Assembly (NCBI GenBank): GCA_964561605.1
Contig: CAZLQD010000037.1
Coordinates: 1 to 64,000, forward strand
Length of the DNA: 64,000 nt
Source of the DNA: JALUZX01 sp964561605
Lineage (GTDB): Bacteria; Planctomycetota; UBA1135; JALUZX01
Direction of reading: 5' to 3'
Below are positions 27,038 through 35,005 of this stretch, in pieces; position 1 is the first letter of the stretch, and the number at the start of each line of letters is the position of its first letter. Below the pieces are notes generated by a model, which searched no databases, was not told the origin of the DNA, and saw only the letters and a list, made by a program, of their open reading frames with translations. A program made the translations under genes and the position numbers.

Positions 27038-28162
27038 TCACTCCCCGCCGCCCCATCGAGGTCCCGGCGCCTCGGGACGGACGGCCCTCTTCCGGCTCTC
27101 TCCAGGAGAGGGGGAACACCGCCGCAGGGCCCGGCCGAGGGACCGGTCCAGGAGGGCCAGGTAACGGACGGTCTCCACGTGGAGGATCTTCACGTCCAGG
27201 ACCACGCCGCCGGAAAGGGTCCCCACCCGGGGATCGGCGATCATGGACGACTGAGCCACCTGGGCGTCGAAATCCTTCACGTACGAATACTGGGTGCAGA
27301 CGGCGATGTAGGCCCGGGGACTTCGCCCCCCGCCGGCTCCGCCGGCGGCCCCCTCGGCGGCGGCGCGGCCCAGGAGGCGCGAGCGGAACTCGGCCAGCCG
27401 GAACCGGGCTTCCTCGAGGAAGGGAAGGGCCGCCGGCGAGGCGAGGTTCTCCAAGACCCGGGCGGCCCGGATCTCCAGGGCGGGCCCGGTCCTCAGAAGC
27501 AGACCACCCAGGTATACCGCCGCTTCCCGGGTGAGCCCCGATCTCCCGATCTCCTCCAGGACGGCCTTCCTCACCGGTCCCGTGGGAAAGCGCAAGGCCA
27601 GCCGGAAAACGAAGGCCCGGTCTTCCGGGAAGGAAGAGAGCAGGGCCAGCCGGCAGACCCGCCGGATCCAGGGGCGCACCCCCCTTTCCGCCTCGAACCG
27701 CAAGAAGGAAGCCAGGCTCTTCCGGGGGGATGGTGTTCCCCGGGCCCTTTCCTCCTTCAGGAGGGCCGCCAGGGCCCGGGCGAGGAAGCGCTCCAAGGCC
27801 GGGCCGGGTTTCTCCCTTCGGGCCAGGAGGATCCTGGCCCGGGCTTTGAAGTTCCTCCCGGCGCCGGCCTTCCCAAGAAGAAAACGGAGGGCCCTCTCCT
27901 CCAGGATCTTCCACCCCGGCGGCTCCAGCCCCTTCTCCGCCAAGGGATCCGCCAGGGTCCAGGCCTCTTCCCCAAGCCCCTTCTCCAGGGCCCAAAGGGC
28001 GAGCTGGACTCTTCCGAAGGGTGTCCCGCTCTCCTTCAGGGCCTGGAGCCGCCTGAACCGGCCGAGGAGTTCCGCCCTCCCCTGGGAGGCCGCCCCGGCA
28101 GGAAGAATCCCCGCCAGGAGGAGGGCTCCGCACAAACACGCCGCCGTCGAGGATCGGTCCAT
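27038..28162 (-). CDS. Secreted helical-repeat protein with secretin-like C-terminal segment
   Basis: A 374-residue protein with signal segment (about 5-25), then about 250 residues of Ala/Leu/Arg-rich helices that look like short alpha-alpha repeats. The C-terminal 90 residues contain YSYVKDFDAQVAQSSMIADP and VGTLSGGVVLDVKILHVETV. This resembles the segment before the last strands of planctomycete secretin (GspD/PilQ-like) proteins, where an iadP...G.vLdV pattern is usual. Only this fragment is present, so it is not a complete secretin. First of the three-gene minus-strand secreted operon. The secretin resemblance is an inference from pattern recall. Confidence 0.55.
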   Translation of the reverse strand: MDRSSTAACLCGALLLAGILPAGAASQGRAELLGRFRRLQALKESGTPFGRVQLALWALEKGLGEEAWTLADPLAEKGLEPPGWKILEERALRFLLGKAGAGRNFKARARILLARREKPGPALERFLARALAALLKEERARGTPSPRKSLASFLRFEAERGVRPWIRRVCRLALLSSFPEDRAFVFRLALRFPTGPVRKAVLEEIGRSGLTREAAVYLGGLLLRTGPALEIRAARVLENLASPAALPFLEEARFRLAEFRSRLLGRAAAEGAAGGAGGGRSPRAYIAVCTQYSYVKDFDAQVAQSSMIADPRVGTLSGGVVLDVKILHVETVRYLALLDRSLGRALRRCSPSPGESRKRAVRPEAPGPRWGGGE

Positions 28163-28381
28163 GGACGACTCCCTTCCAGGGGGGCCGGGAAAGATCTATT
28201 CTGGTGCCCTTTCCTTGTTTCACCAGCCCCGGGACCGGGGGAATTCCCAATTCTTACTTCGTCCTTGCTTCTTTCTTTCAAGGCGAGACGTTTCCATCCC
28301 AGGGAAAGCCACAATAAAAAAGAACGAGGTCCTGCCCCCCGTTACCCCGGGACCCGCTCCCCCTTCCATGCCTGGAGTACC

Positions 28382-30088
28382 ATGGAGCAGCCCCTGACCA
28401 GCGAAGAGGCCTTGGAGGCACGAGGCGCCCCCCCCTCCCTCCCGCGGGGAGGGAGGGGGCGGCTCCGTGTCCTTTCGGAACTCCTCTTCCTCCTTGCGAT
28501 CCTCTTCTCCTCGGCGGGCTACTGGTTCGAACCGGACTGCCATCCCCCCTACCTGGACTACGACAGCGCCACCCTGGGGATCTTCGTCAACAACCTGAGC
28601 TACAACAAGGGCTACGACGACCACTTCAGAGGCTACAAGTATTCTGAGCACCGTTACCGAACCTGGTGGGCCGCGGAGTTCCTCCCCCTGGGGATCCCTT
28701 TCAGCCTGATCCAGCGGATCCTCGGAATCCCACCCTGGGGGGTGACCGGACTCCTGCGGGTCCTGGGGATCCTCTTCGGCCTCCTGGGATGCCTCGCCGC
28801 GGCCTCCCTCCTTCGTCCAGCCGAGGGATGGGACCTGCGCGACAAGCTCCTCTTCCTGGGATTCCTGGCCGCAGCACCGCCCTACATCCTCTTCGTCCGG
28901 ACGGTGGTGCCCCACTTCATGTTCGTCTTCCTCCTCTTCTGGCTGATGGTCTCCTGGATGGCCGCCTATTGCCGGACCGGAAAGAAGGCTTACCTCTATC
29001 TCCTGGGAATCGGGAGCGCCTGCTTCGCCCTCGTCCCCTATCCTCCGGCCTTCTTCCTCCCACCGGCCTTCCTCCTCCTCGTCGTCTGGTCGAAGCGCTT
29101 CAAGGAGACCGTTCTCAGCATCCACGGCCCGGCCGCCCTCCTTCTCGGGGCCCTTCTCTTCTTCTCCGCCACCCTCCTCATCGCATGGAGCCAGGGAGAG
29201 CCCTATCTCCACCTCATGGAGAAGGCCTTCAAGTTTCTCAGGACCCGGGGAGGGTCGGTCTCCCTGGCCAAGCTGGACCCCTCTCTCCTTCCCGACAAGC
29301 TCCAGAAGCTCCTCGACCAGCACCTGCTCTTCCTCAGAGACGACCTGGGAGATTGGACCCGGGACGACGCCCTCTGGACCCTGGGCGCCGTCCACGTCAT
29401 GTGGCTCCTCTCCCTGCCTCTAGGCCTCTTCGGATTCGTGAAGGGACTCCTGGAAAAGAGGGAGTCCGCCCGGGTCTTCACTTCCGTCCTGGCCGCCTCC
29501 TACGCCACGGCCCTGACCGTCTCGTTTCCCGAGGGCCGTTATCTGCTTCCCGTGGTTCCCTGCTACGCCTACTTCGTGCTCCTGGGTATCCGCTCTCTAC
29601 CTGGACTCCGCAGGTGGAGATGGGTCGCCGGGGGCCTCTTCCTGATCCTCTTCTCGGCGAATACATTCTACCTGATCTGTAGCCCGTCCTACGACGGGTA
29701 CATGGCGGAGCTCTGGAAGAACCGGGGGGGAATCAGGGAGGCCGCCGCATTCATCCGCAAGTCCGTCAAGGAACCGGCAAGGTTCGCCCTCGGGATTCCC
29801 CTCCTGGGAAACGAACAGTTTCTCTACTTCGAGGTCTACGCCAACTTCGACATCAACGTCTTCGAGCGGACCGAGGTCCTCCAGTTCGTCCTGAACGCCG
29901 ATCGGACCGAGGACCCGGCCAGGGCCGAAGAGGAAATCTCCCGAATCCTCGTCCTGGCCCGGGCGGAGGACCGGAAGGAGGTCCGCCTCTGGAAGGGCTT
30001 CGGGTTCCATGAGGTCCACCGGTTCCGCGAGCCCTGCACGGGAAGGGAGTTCCTCCTCCTCTGCAAGGGGAAGTTCCCCCCCGAGTAG
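28382..30088 (+). CDS. Polytopic membrane protein, possible GT-C glycosyltransferase
   Basis: A 568-residue protein with about 10-11 hydrophobic segments from about residue 32 to 430, then a soluble tail of about 135 residues. The first loop holds DYDSATLGIFVNNLSYNKGYDDHF, which carries several Asp residues where GT-C enzymes have a catalytic acid. It resembles dolichyl-phosphate-mannose-type sugar transferases in plan but shows no signature. GGAG precedes the ATG. It is divergent from the secreted C25 operon across a 219-base gap with no other recognisable feature. Confidence 0.6.
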   Translation: MEQPLTSEEALEARGAPPSLPRGGRGRLRVLSELLFLLAILFSSAGYWFEPDCHPPYLDYDSATLGIFVNNLSYNKGYDDHFRGYKYSEHRYRTWWAAEFLPLGIPFSLIQRILGIPPWGVTGLLRVLGILFGLLGCLAAASLLRPAEGWDLRDKLLFLGFLAAAPPYILFVRTVVPHFMFVFLLFWLMVSWMAAYCRTGKKAYLYLLGIGSACFALVPYPPAFFLPPAFLLLVVWSKRFKETVLSIHGPAALLLGALLFFSATLLIAWSQGEPYLHLMEKAFKFLRTRGGSVSLAKLDPSLLPDKLQKLLDQHLLFLRDDLGDWTRDDALWTLGAVHVMWLLSLPLGLFGFVKGLLEKRESARVFTSVLAASYATALTVSFPEGRYLLPVVPCYAYFVLLGIRSLPGLRRWRWVAGGLFLILFSANTFYLICSPSYDGYMAELWKNRGGIREAAAFIRKSVKEPARFALGIPLLGNEQFLYFEVYANFDINVFERTEVLQFVLNADRTEDPARAEEEISRILVLARAEDRKEVRLWKGFGFHEVHRFREPCTGREFLLLCKGKFPPE

Positions 30089-30167
30089 GAGACTTCGCCC
30101 CCCCCTGGCGCTTCCGGGGAAAAGGACCTATCCTGGCATCCTGGAGAACATCCGGAGAGGAGGCGTC

Positions 30168-30758
30168 ATGGAAGAGCGTTGTCCCGCTTGCGGATCCCCA
30201 CTCCCTGACGACACGAAAAGGTGTCCTTCCTGCGGAATCCGTCTCCCGGCCTCCGCCGGATCCGGTGAGGAGGGGGGAACCGGCCCCTGGACCCCCGTCT
30301 TCCAGGGGGAGATGACCCAGGTCCTTCCCTTGAGGGCCGCCCTCGGGGCTTCGGGCATCCCCGCCTACATTCGGGACGAGCGGATCAAGAACCTGGATCC
30401 GTTCCTCACGGGCGGATACGGTTTCTCCGTGACCCTCATGGTGCCCTCGAGCAGGGCCCGAGAGGCCTTGGAGAAGATCGGGGGGAAGGATTGGAAGCCC
30501 TCCTCCGCCTCCGGCGGGGAGAAGGGGGGCACCCTCGAGGACCTGGCCGACCGGATCCGCTGGGCCGCCCTCTGCATGGTAACGGCCCCCATCGGCCTGG
30601 CCTATCTTCCCTTCTATCTCCGCCGGGTCGCCCGAAGAGGGGAGCATCCCAAGGGACACGGGCTCACCCTTGCCGCCGGGCTCCTCTGCCTGTTCCTCAC
30701 CCTCTTTTTCTGCTGGTCCGCCTGCAAGATCGCCTTCCGCGACATGCCCCCCCTGTAA
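30168..30758 (+). CDS. Zinc-ribbon membrane protein with DUF2007-like domain
   Basis: A 196-residue protein. Residues 1-27 are a zinc ribbon with two CPxCG knuckles (CPACGS and CPSCGI). Residues 45-110 resemble a DUF2007 domain (TQVLPLRAALGASGIPAYI, then VPSSRAREALEKI), a small fold thought to sense or transmit signals. Two hydrophobic segments follow (about 133-152 and 170-190), so the ribbon probably faces the cytoplasm. GGAGAGGAGG gives an excellent ribosome site. It lies 79 bases after the membrane protein gene and 119 before the M20 gene. Confidence 0.75.
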   Translation: MEERCPACGSPLPDDTKRCPSCGIRLPASAGSGEEGGTGPWTPVFQGEMTQVLPLRAALGASGIPAYIRDERIKNLDPFLTGGYGFSVTLMVPSSRAREALEKIGGKDWKPSSASGGEKGGTLEDLADRIRWAALCMVTAPIGLAYLPFYLRRVARRGEHPKGHGLTLAAGLLCLFLTLFFCWSACKIAFRDMPPL

Positions 30759-30877
30759 AGCCGGGCCCACAGGCTCCAGGAGATGACTCCGGGCATGGGT
30801 TTCTGACATCCTTTCCCGTAGAAAGCCCCCTGCCCGGACCCGCCCCCCCCCGGAAGAGACATTCCAGGAAGGACGCC

Positions 30878-32050
30878 ATGGACATAGCAGCAAGAGCCCG
30901 ATCGGAGTTCGACGAGATCCGCCGTCTCAGGAGGGATTTCCACGCCCATCCCGAACTTTCTTTCCAGGAAGAGCGGACCTCACGGGCGGCGGCGGAATAC
31001 CTGGAGGGACTCGGCCTGACCCTGACCCGGCCCCGGGGAATGCACGGTTTCTGGGCGGACCTGGAAGTTCCAGGCGCCGGGGAGACCCTCCTCTTCCGGG
31101 CCGACATGGACGCCCTGGCCATGGACGAGGCCCCGGCCCCGACGAAAGAAGCCTTCCTCTCCCGGGAGCCCGGGATGGCCCACTGTTGCGGCCACGACGC
31201 CCACACGGCCATGCTCCTCGGTGCAGCCCGCCTCCTGGCCTCGGGCAAGGTGAAACCCCGGCGGAACGTGCGCTTCCTCTTCCAGCACGCCGAGGAGAGC
31301 CCTCCCGGGGGAGCGGCCGAACTGATCGAGGCGGGGTGCCTGGAGGGAGTGGATCTGGCCTTCGGACTCCACGTCCTTCCCCAGGTGCCTTCGGGGTGTT
31401 TCGCCCTCCTGGCGGGCCCCGTAATGGCCGCGGCGGACAACTTCACCATCCTCGTCCGGGGCCGGGGGGGACACGCCGCCATGCCCCACCTCCTCCGGGA
31501 CCCCGTGCCCGCCGCCGCCCAGGTCGTGACAGCCCTCCAGGCTCTGGTATCCAGGAGGGCCGATCCCCTGGAAAGCCTGGTGATCAGCATCGCCACCATC
31601 CGGGGCGGATCGGGGACACACAACGTGATTCCCTCCACGGTGGAGCTGAAGGGAACGGCCCGGACCCTCTCGAAGGAAAGGAGGGCGGGTTTGCCCCGCC
31701 TCCTGGAGGAGACGGCCGCCGCCGCCGCCGCGACCCTGGGCTGCCGGGCCGAAACGGACTACCAGGAAGGCTATCCCGTCCTGGCCAACGATCCCGGCGC
31801 CTTCGAAAGAGGAAGGAAGATCGTCCTCGAACTCTTCGGCCCGGAGGCCCTCTTCCCCGGGGCCCGGCCCCTCATGGGAGGGGAGGACTTCGCCCGTTAC
31901 GCCCAGGTGGTTCCCTCCCTCTTCGCCTTCCTCGGCACGGGCGCTCCGGAGAAAGGGATCTCCGCCCCCCTCCACTCGCCCCGCTTCGACCTGGACGAGG
32001 AGGCCCTTCCCAGGGGGACGGCCTGGTTCGCCGGCCTCGCCTCCCTCTGA
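30878..32050 (+). CDS. M20-family metal-dependent amidohydrolase
   Basis: A 390-residue cytoplasmic aminoacylase/hippurate-hydrolase-type enzyme (M20D subfamily) that removes acyl groups from N-acylated amino acids. FHAHPELSFQE, HCCGHDAHTAML and QHAEESPPGGA hold the metal ligands and catalytic Glu. A dimerisation insert follows (about 180-290), and the second metal site is at the end. AGGAAGG lies 5 bases before the ATG. Substrate cannot be fixed; alternatives include N-acetyl-diaminopimelate deacetylase. It is convergent with the sulfatase gene, with only 29 bases between stops. Confidence 0.9.
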   Translation: MDIAARARSEFDEIRRLRRDFHAHPELSFQEERTSRAAAEYLEGLGLTLTRPRGMHGFWADLEVPGAGETLLFRADMDALAMDEAPAPTKEAFLSREPGMAHCCGHDAHTAMLLGAARLLASGKVKPRRNVRFLFQHAEESPPGGAAELIEAGCLEGVDLAFGLHVLPQVPSGCFALLAGPVMAAADNFTILVRGRGGHAAMPHLLRDPVPAAAQVVTALQALVSRRADPLESLVISIATIRGGSGTHNVIPSTVELKGTARTLSKERRAGLPRLLEETAAAAAATLGCRAETDYQEGYPVLANDPGAFERGRKIVLELFGPEALFPGARPLMGGEDFARYAQVVPSLFAFLGTGAPEKGISAPLHSPRFDLDEEALPRGTAWFAGLASL

Positions 32051-32079
32051 AGGCCTCTTCCCGGCCGGCCCGGCAGGTT

Positions 32080-33561
32080 CTACCCGCCTCCGTATTTCCA
32101 GAACCGGGAGCGCTTCAAGGGCGCCCTGGTTCTCCCTTGGACCATGATCTTCCCGATCTTCCGGGCGATCTCCGGGTGGGAGGCCGCCACGTCGCGGGCC
32201 TCGCCTACGTCCACCTCCAGGTCGTAGAGTTCCAGGGGTGCGCCGGGGTTCTTCTTCAGCCCCCGCTTCACCCCCTTCCACCGGCCCATCCGGACGGCCA
32301 CCTGTCCCCCCCTTCCCGGATAGTCCCATAAGAGATATTCGTGCCTCTCCTGGGCCGCCGGCCGCCCAAGGAGGGTGGGGAGGAAACTGATCCCGTCGAT
32401 CCCCCCGGGGGCGTCCACACCCGCGATCTCCGCCAGGGTGGGCATCACGTCCCAGAAGGCCGAGGGAAGGTGTGTCACCGTGCCGGGCCGGATCTTCCCG
32501 GGCCAAACGGCGATCATCGGCACCCGGATCCCTCCCTCGTAGACGCTCGCCTTGAATCCCCTGAGGGGGGCGTTGGATTCGAAGAAGAAGGAATCCGATC
32601 CGCCGACCCGGCCGAAGGTGGCCCCGTTGTCCGAGGCGAAGAAGATCACCGTGTCCCCGGCCAGCCCGAGCCTCTCCAGGAGGGCCGTGATTTCCCCGAC
32701 GTGGCTGTCCATTCGGGTCACCATGGCGGCGTAGGTGGCCCTGGGATGCTTGCAGGGAAAATACCCCCTCCCTCCCTCGTAGGGGGGATCGGGCCACTTG
32801 CCCAGGTACTCCTTCAGGGAATCCTCGGGGACCTGGAGGGCCAGGTGGGGAAGGGTCGTGGCGTAGTAGAGGAAGAAGGGCCTGTCCTTGTTCTCCCTGA
32901 TGAACTCGAGGGCCTCGTCCCGGAAGAGGTCCGGGGCGTATTGTTTTCCCGAGGGCCCGCCGTCGTTTCCCTCGAGGAAGACCTTCTCCCGGTTCCTCCG
33001 GAGAAACCGGGGATAGTGGTTGTGGGCCAGAGTCTGGCAGTTGAAACCGAAGAAGCGGTCGAAGCCCTGGTTCAAGGGATCGCCCTCCGAGCCGGGATAA
33101 CCCAAGCCCCATTTCCCGATGCAGGCCGTGGCGTAGCCCGCCTCCTTCAGGACCTCTGCGACGGTCGGCTCCCTGGAGGGAATCGGGGCCTGGCCCTCCT
33201 TCCGGACGAGCCCGTTGTTGCGGATCCAGGCGTGGCCCGTGTGCTTTCCCGTGAGGAGGGTGCACCTGGAAGGGGCGCAAACGGGGGATCCGGCGTAGTG
33301 GTCGGTGAACTTCATCCCCCGCGCACGGAGACGATCGATGTTGGGTGTGCGGATCTTCTCCTGGCCGTAACAGCCGAGCTCGTGGTAGCCCAGGTCGTCG
33401 GCCAGGATGTAGACGATGTTGGGCCTGCGCCGGCGCCCTTCCCCCCCGGCGGGGCGGGCCGCCGGAGAGGAACAGCCCGCCAGGGCGGCCCCGCCCAAGG
33501 CCGCCCCGGCACCCTTGAGGAAGGTCCGCCGGTCCAGCGCCCGGCGGCCCCGATCAGCCAT
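32080..33561 (-). CDS. Cys-type sulfatase, Tat-exported probable lipoprotein
   Basis: A 493-residue type I sulfatase. The N-terminus RRTFLKGAGAALGGAALAGC has a Tat twin-arginine and a lipobox Cys, so it probably acts outside the cytoplasm while anchored. The formylglycine motif is CAPSR (C95-R99), preceded by metal Asp residues in ILADDLG. Downstream GKWGLGYPGS and ASDNGA fit the family. It is a close tandem paralog of the next gene, which its start overlaps by 8 bases. With the GH20 hexosaminidase upstream, sulfated amino-sugar glycans are the likely target (inference). It needs the maturase encoded at 44027-45286 for activation. Confidence 0.92.
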   Translation of the reverse strand: MADRGRRALDRRTFLKGAGAALGGAALAGCSSPAARPAGGEGRRRRPNIVYILADDLGYHELGCYGQEKIRTPNIDRLRARGMKFTDHYAGSPVCAPSRCTLLTGKHTGHAWIRNNGLVRKEGQAPIPSREPTVAEVLKEAGYATACIGKWGLGYPGSEGDPLNQGFDRFFGFNCQTLAHNHYPRFLRRNREKVFLEGNDGGPSGKQYAPDLFRDEALEFIRENKDRPFFLYYATTLPHLALQVPEDSLKEYLGKWPDPPYEGGRGYFPCKHPRATYAAMVTRMDSHVGEITALLERLGLAGDTVIFFASDNGATFGRVGGSDSFFFESNAPLRGFKASVYEGGIRVPMIAVWPGKIRPGTVTHLPSAFWDVMPTLAEIAGVDAPGGIDGISFLPTLLGRPAAQERHEYLLWDYPGRGGQVAVRMGRWKGVKRGLKKNPGAPLELYDLEVDVGEARDVAASHPEIARKIGKIMVQGRTRAPLKRSRFWKYGGG

Positions 33562-35005
33562 TGCTGTATTTCCAGAAACGGAACTGCTTCACCTTGGGGA
33601 CGGTCCTGGCCTCGATCATGATCTTCTCGATCTTCGCCGCCACGTCGGGATGGAGGGCGGCCACGTCGTGTTCCTCCCGGATGTCCTTCTCCAGATCGTA
33701 GAGTTCCAGGGGGGCGTCGGGGTTTTTCTTCAGGTTCCGCTTGATCCCCTTCCACTTGCCCATCCGGACCGCCACCTGGCCGCCGTAGCCGGCGAAATCC
33801 CAGAAGAGGTATTCGTGCTTCTTCTGTTCATGCGGTCTTCCGAGAAGGGTGGGGAGAAAGCTGATCCCGTCGATCCCCTTGGGAGGGGACACCCCGGCGA
33901 TCTCCGCGATGGTGGGCATCACGTCCCAGAAGGCCGAGGGGAGGTGGGTCACCGTGCCGGGCCGGATCTTCCCCTTCCACCGGGCGATCATGGGCGAACG
34001 GATCCCCCCCTCCTTCACGCTGCCCTTGAGGCCCGTGAAGGGCTTGTTGGACTCGAAGAAGTAGGAGTCCGAGCCGCCGAGACGGTTGTAGGTGGGGCCG
34101 TTGTCCGAGGCGAACATGATGATCGTGTCCTCGGCGAGCCCCAGGTCCTCGACGAGTTTGACGATCTGGCCGATGTGGTGGTCCATGCGGGTCACCATCG
34201 CGGCGTAGGTCGCCCTGGGATGCTCGCACGGCAGATAGCCCCGGCCGCCCTTGTAGGGAGGATCGGGCCACTTGCCCAGGTACTCCTTCAGGGAATCCTC
34301 GGGGACCTGGAGGGCCAGGTGGGGGACCGTCGTGGCGTAATAGAGGAAGAAGGGCCGGTCCTTGTTCTCCTCGATGAACTTGAGGGCCTCGTCCCGGAAG
34401 AGGTCCGGGGCGTAGTATTTCCCCGTCAGTCCGCGGGTGTTCCCCTTGAGCCACACCTTCTTCTGGTTCTTCCACAGGTAACGCGGATAGTAGTTGTGGG
34501 CCTGCCGCTGGCAGTGGAACCCGAAGAAGAGATCGAAGCCCTGGTAGTTCGGGTCCCCGGAAGAACCGTGGTAGCCCAGCCCCCACTTCCCGATACATGC
34601 CGTAGCGTAACCAGCCGGCTTGAGCATCTCGGCGATGGTCACCTCGGAGGCGGGGATGGGCTCCTGGCCCTCGGGCCGGATCTCCTTGTTGTCCCGGATG
34701 TAGGCGTGGCCCAGGTGCTTGCCCGTCAACAGGGTGCACCGGGAGGGGGCGCAGACCGGGGCGCCGGCGTAGTGATCGGTGAACTTCATCCCCTCGGCGC
34801 AGAGCTTGTCGATGTTGGGAGTCCGGATCTTTTCCTGGCCGTAACAGCCGAGCTCGTGGTAACCCAGGTCGTCGGCCAGGATGTAGATGATGTTGGGCTT
34901 CCTGCCCTTCCCGCCGCCCCTGGACCCGCCGGGGGCCTTGCAGGCTCCGACCACGGCGCCCCCGAGGGCCGCCCCGGCGACCTTGAGAAAATCACGTCTC
35001 CTCAT
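33554..35005 (-). CDS. Cys-type sulfatase, Tat-exported, tandem paralog
   Basis: A 483-residue sulfatase with Tat signal RRRDFLK, a candidate lipobox Cys22 and the modification motif CAPSR (C85-R89). Metal Asp residues lie in YILADDLGYH. Long stretches match the downstream paralog (KYYAPDLFRDEAL, YYATTVPHLALQVPEDS, LGKWPDPPY), so the pair came from a tandem duplication. Differences in the loops after the active site suggest different sulfate positions. It starts in an ATGA overlap with the GH20 gene and ends 8 bases inside the next one, so all three are one translational unit. Confidence 0.92.
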   Translation of the reverse strand: MRRRDFLKVAGAALGGAVVGACKAPGGSRGGGKGRKPNIIYILADDLGYHELGCYGQEKIRTPNIDKLCAEGMKFTDHYAGAPVCAPSRCTLLTGKHLGHAYIRDNKEIRPEGQEPIPASEVTIAEMLKPAGYATACIGKWGLGYHGSSGDPNYQGFDLFFGFHCQRQAHNYYPRYLWKNQKKVWLKGNTRGLTGKYYAPDLFRDEALKFIEENKDRPFFLYYATTVPHLALQVPEDSLKEYLGKWPDPPYKGGRGYLPCEHPRATYAAMVTRMDHHIGQIVKLVEDLGLAEDTIIMFASDNGPTYNRLGGSDSYFFESNKPFTGLKGSVKEGGIRSPMIARWKGKIRPGTVTHLPSAFWDVMPTIAEIAGVSPPKGIDGISFLPTLLGRPHEQKKHEYLFWDFAGYGGQVAVRMGKWKGIKRNLKKNPDAPLELYDLEKDIREEHDVAALHPDVAAKIEKIMIEARTVPKVKQFRFWKYSNG

